From the NCBI GenBank assembly GCA_007120155.1, contig SKOF01000403.1:1-8468 (forward strand): 8,468 nt of DNA, given 5' to 3'. Position 1 is the stretch's first letter; the number at the start of each line of letters is the position of its first letter. This stretch comes from Thioalkalivibrio sp. (GTDB taxonomy: Bacteria > Pseudomonadota > Gammaproteobacteria > Ectothiorhodospirales > Ectothiorhodospiraceae). The position numbers were made by a program, and so were the translations under genes. Shown here one piece after another: positions 5,385 through 8,468 of this stretch. The notes beneath the pieces were generated by a model. That model was given only the letters and a program-made list of their open reading frames with translations. It was not told where the DNA came from and ran no database searches.

Positions 5385-6335
5385 ATGAAGACCCTCTACC
5401 CGCCCATAGAGCCGCACCGTGTCGAGACCCTGGCGGTGGATGACATCCACAGGTTGCACGTGGAGACCTGCGGCAACGCCGGCGGCCTCCCCGTGGTGTT
5501 TCTCCATGGTGGTCCCGGATCCGGGTGCGAGCCCTGGCACCGGCGTTTCTTCGATCCCGCCCGCTACCGGATCGTGCTGTTCGACCAGCGGGGATGCGGG
5601 CACTCCCGGCCGCATGCGGCGCTCGAGGGCAACACCACGGCGCATCTGGTGGCGGACATGGAGCGCATCCGGGAGCACCTGGGCATCGATCGCTGGGTGG
5701 TCTTCGGCGGTTCCTGGGGTTCCACCCTGGCGCTGGCCTATGCAGAGGCCCATCCCGAGCGGGTGCTGGGGCTGGTGCTGCGGGGCATCTTCCTGTGCCG
5801 CCCCCGGGACATCCGCTGGTTCTACCAGGACGGTGCCGGCCGGCTGTTTCCGGACTACTGGGACGACTACCTGGCGCCCATTTCCGAGGCGGAGCGCGAT
5901 GACATGGTCGCTGCCTACTACGGGCGCCTGACGGGGCAGGACGAGGTGGCCCGGATGGCAGCGGCCAAGGCGTGGTCGGAGTGGGAGGGCCGCACGGCCA
6001 CCCTGCTGCCCAACCCGTCGGTGGTTGCCCATTTCCAGGACCCCCACGTGGCGCTCAGCCTGGCCCGGATCGAGTGTCACTACTTCATGAACGATGCCTT
6101 CCTGGAACCGGATCAGCTGTTGCGCGACGCCCATCGCCTGACGGATATCCCCGGCACCATCGTGCATGGCCGCTACGACGTGGTGTGTCCCCTGGATCAG
6201 GCCCACGCCCTGCATCGGGTCTGGCCCCGGGCCGGATTCGAGATTATCGCCGATGCCGGACATTCCGCCGGCGAGCCGGGAATCGTGGACGCCCTGGTCC
6301 GCGCCACCGATGCACTCGCGGAGCGCCTGGCTTGA
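5385..6335 (+). CDS. pip: Proline iminopeptidase (alpha/beta hydrolase, S33 family)
   Basis: Cytoplasmic serine peptidase that removes N-terminal proline from peptides, acting in peptide turnover. The 316-residue product has the usual length for the family. Motifs are in order: HGGPGSG (41-47, oxyanion region), DQRGCGHS (67-74), GGSWGS with nucleophile Ser110, Asp265 in HGRYDVVCP and His293 in AGHSAGEPG. These match the Ser110/Asp266/His294 triad known for the Xanthomonas enzyme. Glu201 in WEG and Glu230 in IECHYF fit the acidic residues that recognise the substrate amino group. The ATG at 5385 gives MKTLYPPIEP, typical of the family, with a modest GGAA site at 5375-5378. An open frame reaching back to 5217 lies largely before the likely promoter and lacks family similarity. 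dtd overlaps its stop codon. Confidence 0.95.
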   Translation: MKTLYPPIEPHRVETLAVDDIHRLHVETCGNAGGLPVVFLHGGPGSGCEPWHRRFFDPARYRIVLFDQRGCGHSRPHAALEGNTTAHLVADMERIREHLGIDRWVVFGGSWGSTLALAYAEAHPERVLGLVLRGIFLCRPRDIRWFYQDGAGRLFPDYWDDYLAPISEAERDDMVAAYYGRLTGQDEVARMAAAKAWSEWEGRTATLLPNPSVVAHFQDPHVALSLARIECHYFMNDAFLEPDQLLRDAHRLTDIPGTIVHGRYDVVCPLDQAHALHRVWPRAGFEIIADAGHSAGEPGIVDALVRATDALAERLA

Positions 6336-6769
6336 TCGGCCTGTTGCAGCGGGTGACCGGGGCGTCGGTGCGGGTGGAAGGCGAAACGGTGGGCGAGATC
6401 GGTCCGGGTGTGCTGGCACTGGTGGGGGTGCGGCGGGGCGATACCGGGGCGCGGGCGGAGCGCCTGCTGGAACGGATCCTGGGTTACCGGATGTTCGAGG
6501 ATGGGGCCGGGCGCATGAATCTCAGTCTGCGCGACGTGGGAGGCGGCCTGCTGCTGGTGCCCCAGTTCACCCTGGCCGCCGACACCCGCAAGGGCATGCG
6601 GGCCAGTTTCACGCCCGCCGCAGACCCGGACACCGGGCGCATGCTCTTCGAGGCGCTGGTAGCGCGGGCCCGCGAGGTGTATCCCGGGGTGGCCGCCGGG
6701 CGCTTTGGCGCGCACATGCAGGTGAGTCTCGTGAACGACGGCCCGGTCACGTTCTGGATCGAGGGGTGA
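6332..6769 (+). CDS. dtd: D-aminoacyl-tRNA deacylase
   Basis: Hydrolyses D-aminoacyl-tRNAs (and glycyl-tRNA-Ala) in the cytoplasm, keeping D-amino acids out of protein synthesis. The start is TTG at 6332, overlapping the pip stop codon in TTGA, with a GGAG site at 6320-6323 and 8-nt spacing. It gives 145 residues, the same length as E. coli Dtd. The beginning MIGLLQRVTGASVRVEGE aligns with that protein. The catalytic-loop motif reads PQFTLAADT (77-85), with Pro where E. coli has Ser and Thr80 kept. The C-terminal cis-proline motif GPVTF is at 137-141 inside NDGPVTFWIEG. The overlap implies translational coupling to pip. The frame is also open upstream to 5972, but that part is a shadow of pip. 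Confidence 0.95.
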   Translation: MIGLLQRVTGASVRVEGETVGEIGPGVLALVGVRRGDTGARAERLLERILGYRMFEDGAGRMNLSLRDVGGGLLLVPQFTLAADTRKGMRASFTPAADPDTGRMLFEALVARAREVYPGVAAGRFGAHMQVSLVNDGPVTFWIEG

Positions 6770-6772
6770 GGA

Positions 6773-6867
6773 AGGCGATTCAAAATTCAAGATTCAAAAT
6801 TCAAGATTTAAAAGGAGGGCCCTCCTTATTGAATCTTGAATTTTGAATCTTGAATTTTGAATCGCCT
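6773..6867. repeat. 95-nt AT-rich near-palindrome with perfect 36-bp arms
   Basis: The left arm 6773-6808 is the exact reverse complement of the right arm 6832-6867. The 23-nt centre contains a second perfect palindrome AAGGAGGG/CCCTCCTT (6812-6827). Each arm carries a 14-nt unit GATTCAAAATTCAA twice in tandem. The arms are about 28% GC against a GC-rich background. The element fills nearly the whole 98-nt gap between two convergent stop codons, starting 3 nt after dtd and ending at the fnr stop. As RNA from either side it forms one long hairpin, so it may stop transcription in both directions. Its composition suggests an inserted repeat (MITE-like or another dispersed palindrome) rather than a native terminator. 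Confidence 0.9.
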
Positions 6868-7632
6868 CTATCCGCGATGCTTGTCCGAGTGGGGTTCGTC
6901 CACGGTCTGGGCGCCGGCCACCTGGTGCATGCGATCCATGTCCAGGATCTCCACCAGCTTGCGATCCACGGACAGCAGGCCGCTCTCCTGGAACCGGGTG
7001 AACAGCCGGCTGACCGTCTCCACCGCCAGACCCAGGTAGTTGGCGATGTCGTTGCGTGACATGGTCAGGTTGAACTCCTGGCGCGAGAAACCCCGTTCCC
7101 CGAAGCGGCTGGACAGGCTCAACAGGAAGGCGGCCAGCCGCGCATCTGAGGATTTCTTGGCCAGCAGGGTCATCAGGTGCTCGTCGGTCTGGATCTCCCG
7201 GCTCATGATGCGAAACAGCTGCCGCTGGAGACCCGGCACCCTGCCGGCGAGTTCCTCCAGGCGATCGAAGGGGATCTCGCACACGGAGGTGGTCTCCAGC
7301 GCGCGCGCGGCGCACGGGTGTATCCCCTCGCTGATGGCGTCCAGGCCCAGGAGTTCCCCGGGCAGGTGAAAGCCGGTCACCTGCTCCTGGCCGTCGTCGC
7401 TCAGGGCCGAGGTCTTGACCGAGCCGGAGCGCACTGCATAGAGCGCCTCCATGCGGTCGCCGGGACGGTACAGGTAGTCGCCCCGGTGCAGGGGCCGGCG
7501 CCGGTTGATGATTTTCTCCAGGGACTCGAGCTCCTCATTGGTGATACCCATGGGAATGCACAGGTCGTGGAGGCTGCAGGCGCTGCAGGCCTGCTTGAGT
7601 CCGTGAAGGTCGACGATATTGGAGGATGGCAT
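6868..7632 (-). CDS. fnr: Fnr-type (Crp/Fnr family) oxygen-sensing transcription regulator
   Basis: Global regulator that binds DNA when an oxygen-labile [4Fe-4S] cluster is intact, switching on anaerobic genes. The 254-residue product has the N-terminal cysteine cluster CSACSLHDLC (C16, C19, C25) and the fourth cysteine C118 in LETTSVCEIPF, matching the four cluster ligands of E. coli Fnr. The cyclic-nucleotide-binding-like fold (about 35-125) has SLYAVRSG-like features. A long dimerisation helix spans about 135-160. The helix-turn-helix (190-215) has recognition residues E205, S208, R209 in VETVSRLF, the E--SR pattern that reads TTGAT half-sites. The ATG at 7632 gives MPSSNIVDLHGL. Longer versions from the GTG at 7707 or ATG at 7701 start within or before the likely promoter. 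It is divergent from hisB and convergent with dtd. Fnr versus Anr is only naming. Confidence 0.93.
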   Translation of the reverse strand: MPSSNIVDLHGLKQACSACSLHDLCIPMGITNEELESLEKIINRRRPLHRGDYLYRPGDRMEALYAVRSGSVKTSALSDDGQEQVTGFHLPGELLGLDAISEGIHPCAARALETTSVCEIPFDRLEELAGRVPGLQRQLFRIMSREIQTDEHLMTLLAKKSSDARLAAFLLSLSSRFGERGFSRQEFNLTMSRNDIANYLGLAVETVSRLFTRFQESGLLSVDRKLVEILDMDRMHQVAGAQTVDEPHSDKHRG

Positions 7633-7680
7633 CCGCTCGGTTCCCGTGGCTTGGGGCGGCGCAATGGCAGCCGCATACCC

Positions 7681-7709
7681 AAGATACCCGAGGCTTGACA
7701 TCCCCACAA
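7681..7709 (-). promoter_or_regulatory. Candidate promoter of fnr
   Basis: On the minus strand TTGTGG (7709-7704) is 17 nt from TATCTT (7686-7681), which would start transcription near 7674, about 42 nt before the fnr ATG. The -35 is only a half match. No TTGAT-N4-ATCAA Fnr box is seen in the 164-nt fnr-hisB gap, so autoregulation is not supported. Confidence 0.4.
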
Positions 7710-7749
7710 CCTGTCCCGGGGTGATAGGGCGTGTATGCGCAGGCGCCTG

Positions 7750-7758
7750 TGCTATGAT
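7750..7758 (+). promoter_or_regulatory. Extended -10 promoter of hisB
   Basis: TGCTATGAT is an extended -10 element (TGn followed by TATGAT, five of six). It would start transcription near 7765, about 32 nt before the hisB ATG. No good -35 is seen at the usual distance, which extended -10 promoters tolerate. A TTGACA at 7695-7700 is too far away to pair with it. Confidence 0.55.
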
Positions 7759-7796
7759 GGCAACCCGTTACAATCCTGCGGATTTCCTGCATCACC

Positions 7797-8390
7797 ATGT
7801 CCAAGCGAATCGCCGAGGTCTCCCGCGATACCCTGGAAACCCGGATCCGGGCCCGGGTCAATCTGGATGGCCGGGGCCGGGGTCAGTTCAACACGGGTGT
7901 ACCCTTCCTGGAGCACATGCTCGACCAGGTGGCCCGGCACGGGGTCATGGACCTCGAGATCGACGCCGACGGGGACCTGCACATCGATGCCCACCACACG
8001 GTGGAGGACATCGGCATCACCCTCGGTCAGGCGATGGCGAAGGCGCTGGGCGACAGGAAGGGCATCCGCCGCTACGGGCACGCCTATGTGCCTCTGGACG
8101 AAGCGCTGTCCCGCGTGGTGGTGGATTTCTCCGGCCGTCCCGGCCTGGAATACCATGTGGATTATCCCCGGGCGCGCATCGGCGAGTTCGATGTGGACCT
8201 GTTCGGCGAGTTCTTCCAGGGCTTCGTCAATCATGCCGCTGTGACGCTGCATATCGATAATCTGCGTGGGCAGAACGCCCATCATGTGGCGGAGACCATC
8301 TTCAAGGCCTTCGGGCGGGCGCTGCGCATGGCGGCGGAAGCGGACCCGCGTATCCCGGGGGCCACGCCCTCCACCAAGGGCAGCCTCTGA
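7797..8390 (+). CDS. hisB: Imidazoleglycerol-phosphate dehydratase
   Basis: Dehydrates imidazole glycerol phosphate to imidazole acetol phosphate, the sixth step of histidine biosynthesis, in the cytoplasm with Mn2+. The 197-residue product is the monofunctional form, without the N-terminal histidinol-phosphatase domain of E. coli HisB. The two similar halves carry the metal-binding motifs: HHTVED at 66-71 in the first half, and NAHHVAE with HH 162-163 and E166 in the second. LEHMLDQVARHG (38-49) and STKGSL at the C-terminus are typical. The ribosome site before the ATG at 7797 is weak, but the start matches the family. A probable hisH start follows 56 nt after the stop, the usual hisB-hisH-hisA order. 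Confidence 0.97.
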   Translation: MSKRIAEVSRDTLETRIRARVNLDGRGRGQFNTGVPFLEHMLDQVARHGVMDLEIDADGDLHIDAHHTVEDIGITLGQAMAKALGDRKGIRRYGHAYVPLDEALSRVVVDFSGRPGLEYHVDYPRARIGEFDVDLFGEFFQGFVNHAAVTLHIDNLRGQNAHHVAETIFKAFGRALRMAAEADPRIPGATPSTKGSL

Positions 8391-8446
8391 GAGGGCCCGC
8401 ACGGACTCATCCATCCAGTCATCGCAGATTCCCGGATCCTCGCAGA

Positions 8447-8468
8447 ATGAACACCGTGGCAGTGGTCG
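8447..8468 (+). CDS. hisH: Probable start of hisH (imidazole glycerol phosphate synthase, glutaminase subunit), cut by window edge
   Basis: Only seven codons are visible, reading MNTVAVV. This resembles the start of HisH proteins (M-x-TVAVIDYGMGN), and hisH commonly follows hisB. A weak GGA-containing stretch precedes it. The 56-nt gap after hisB shows no terminator, so the two are probably co-transcribed. The call rests on seven residues and gene order. Confidence 0.55.

Noticed and set aside
7695..7700. TTGACA as the -35 of hisB
   Set aside because: It is 52 nt from the TATGAT -10, and no acceptable -10 lies 16-18 nt after it.
7633..7707. Longer Fnr from GTG at 7707 or ATG at 7701
   Set aside because: These codons overlap the candidate fnr promoter and the added residues are not family-like; the product from 7632 aligns with Fnr from its N-terminal cysteine region.

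Overview
The window is GC-rich chromosomal DNA, densely coded, from a gammaproteobacterium. EngB, Dtd, the Fnr-type regulator and HisB all resemble gammaproteobacterial proteins. A CcsA/ResB (System II) cytochrome c maturation pair beside a dihaem cytochrome c4 suggests a Chromatiales/Ectothiorhodospiraceae-like sulfur or phototrophic lineage; this placement is inference.

Layout. Positions 1-4108 are read leftward: cytochrome c4 (4108-3491), an intrinsic terminator (3462-3431), resB (3290-1257) and ccsA (1208 to beyond the left edge). ResB and CcsA form the haem-delivery and thioether-ligation machine that attaches haem to periplasmic c-type cytochromes, so a likely client is encoded just upstream of its maturation factors. 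Facing away from cytochrome c4 is engB (4357-4953, +), a ribosome-assembly GTPase with a TTG start. From 5385 rightward come pip (proline iminopeptidase) and dtd (D-aminoacyl-tRNA deacylase), translationally coupled by a 4-base overlap. Dtd converges on a four-cysteine Fnr-type oxygen-sensing regulator (7632-6868, -). Between them is a 95-nt AT-rich near-palindrome with perfect 36-bp arms. Divergent from fnr is hisB (7797-8390, +), followed by the first codons of a probable hisH.

The most interesting part is the 431-nt gap between engB and pip. On the minus strand it holds a sequence with all the hallmarks of a CsrB/RsmY/RsmZ-type regulatory RNA. Five CAGGA motifs sit in apical loops of consecutive hairpins, and the last hairpin is a terminator with an AGGAA loop and a T8 tail. 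Five further GGA motifs lie between and upstream of them. About 60 nt upstream of the probable 5' end is an 18-bp palindrome, GTAGG-N6-CCTAC at its core, that resembles the GacA/UvrY upstream activating box. The RNA would titrate the translational repressor CsrA/RsmA under control of a GacS/GacA-type two-component system. It lies next to engB and points toward its 3' end, the slot occupied by Spot 42 in E. coli and ErsA in Pseudomonas.

Together the window mixes respiratory cytochrome assembly, an anaerobic regulator, translation quality control, histidine biosynthesis and a probable global post-transcriptional regulator RNA.
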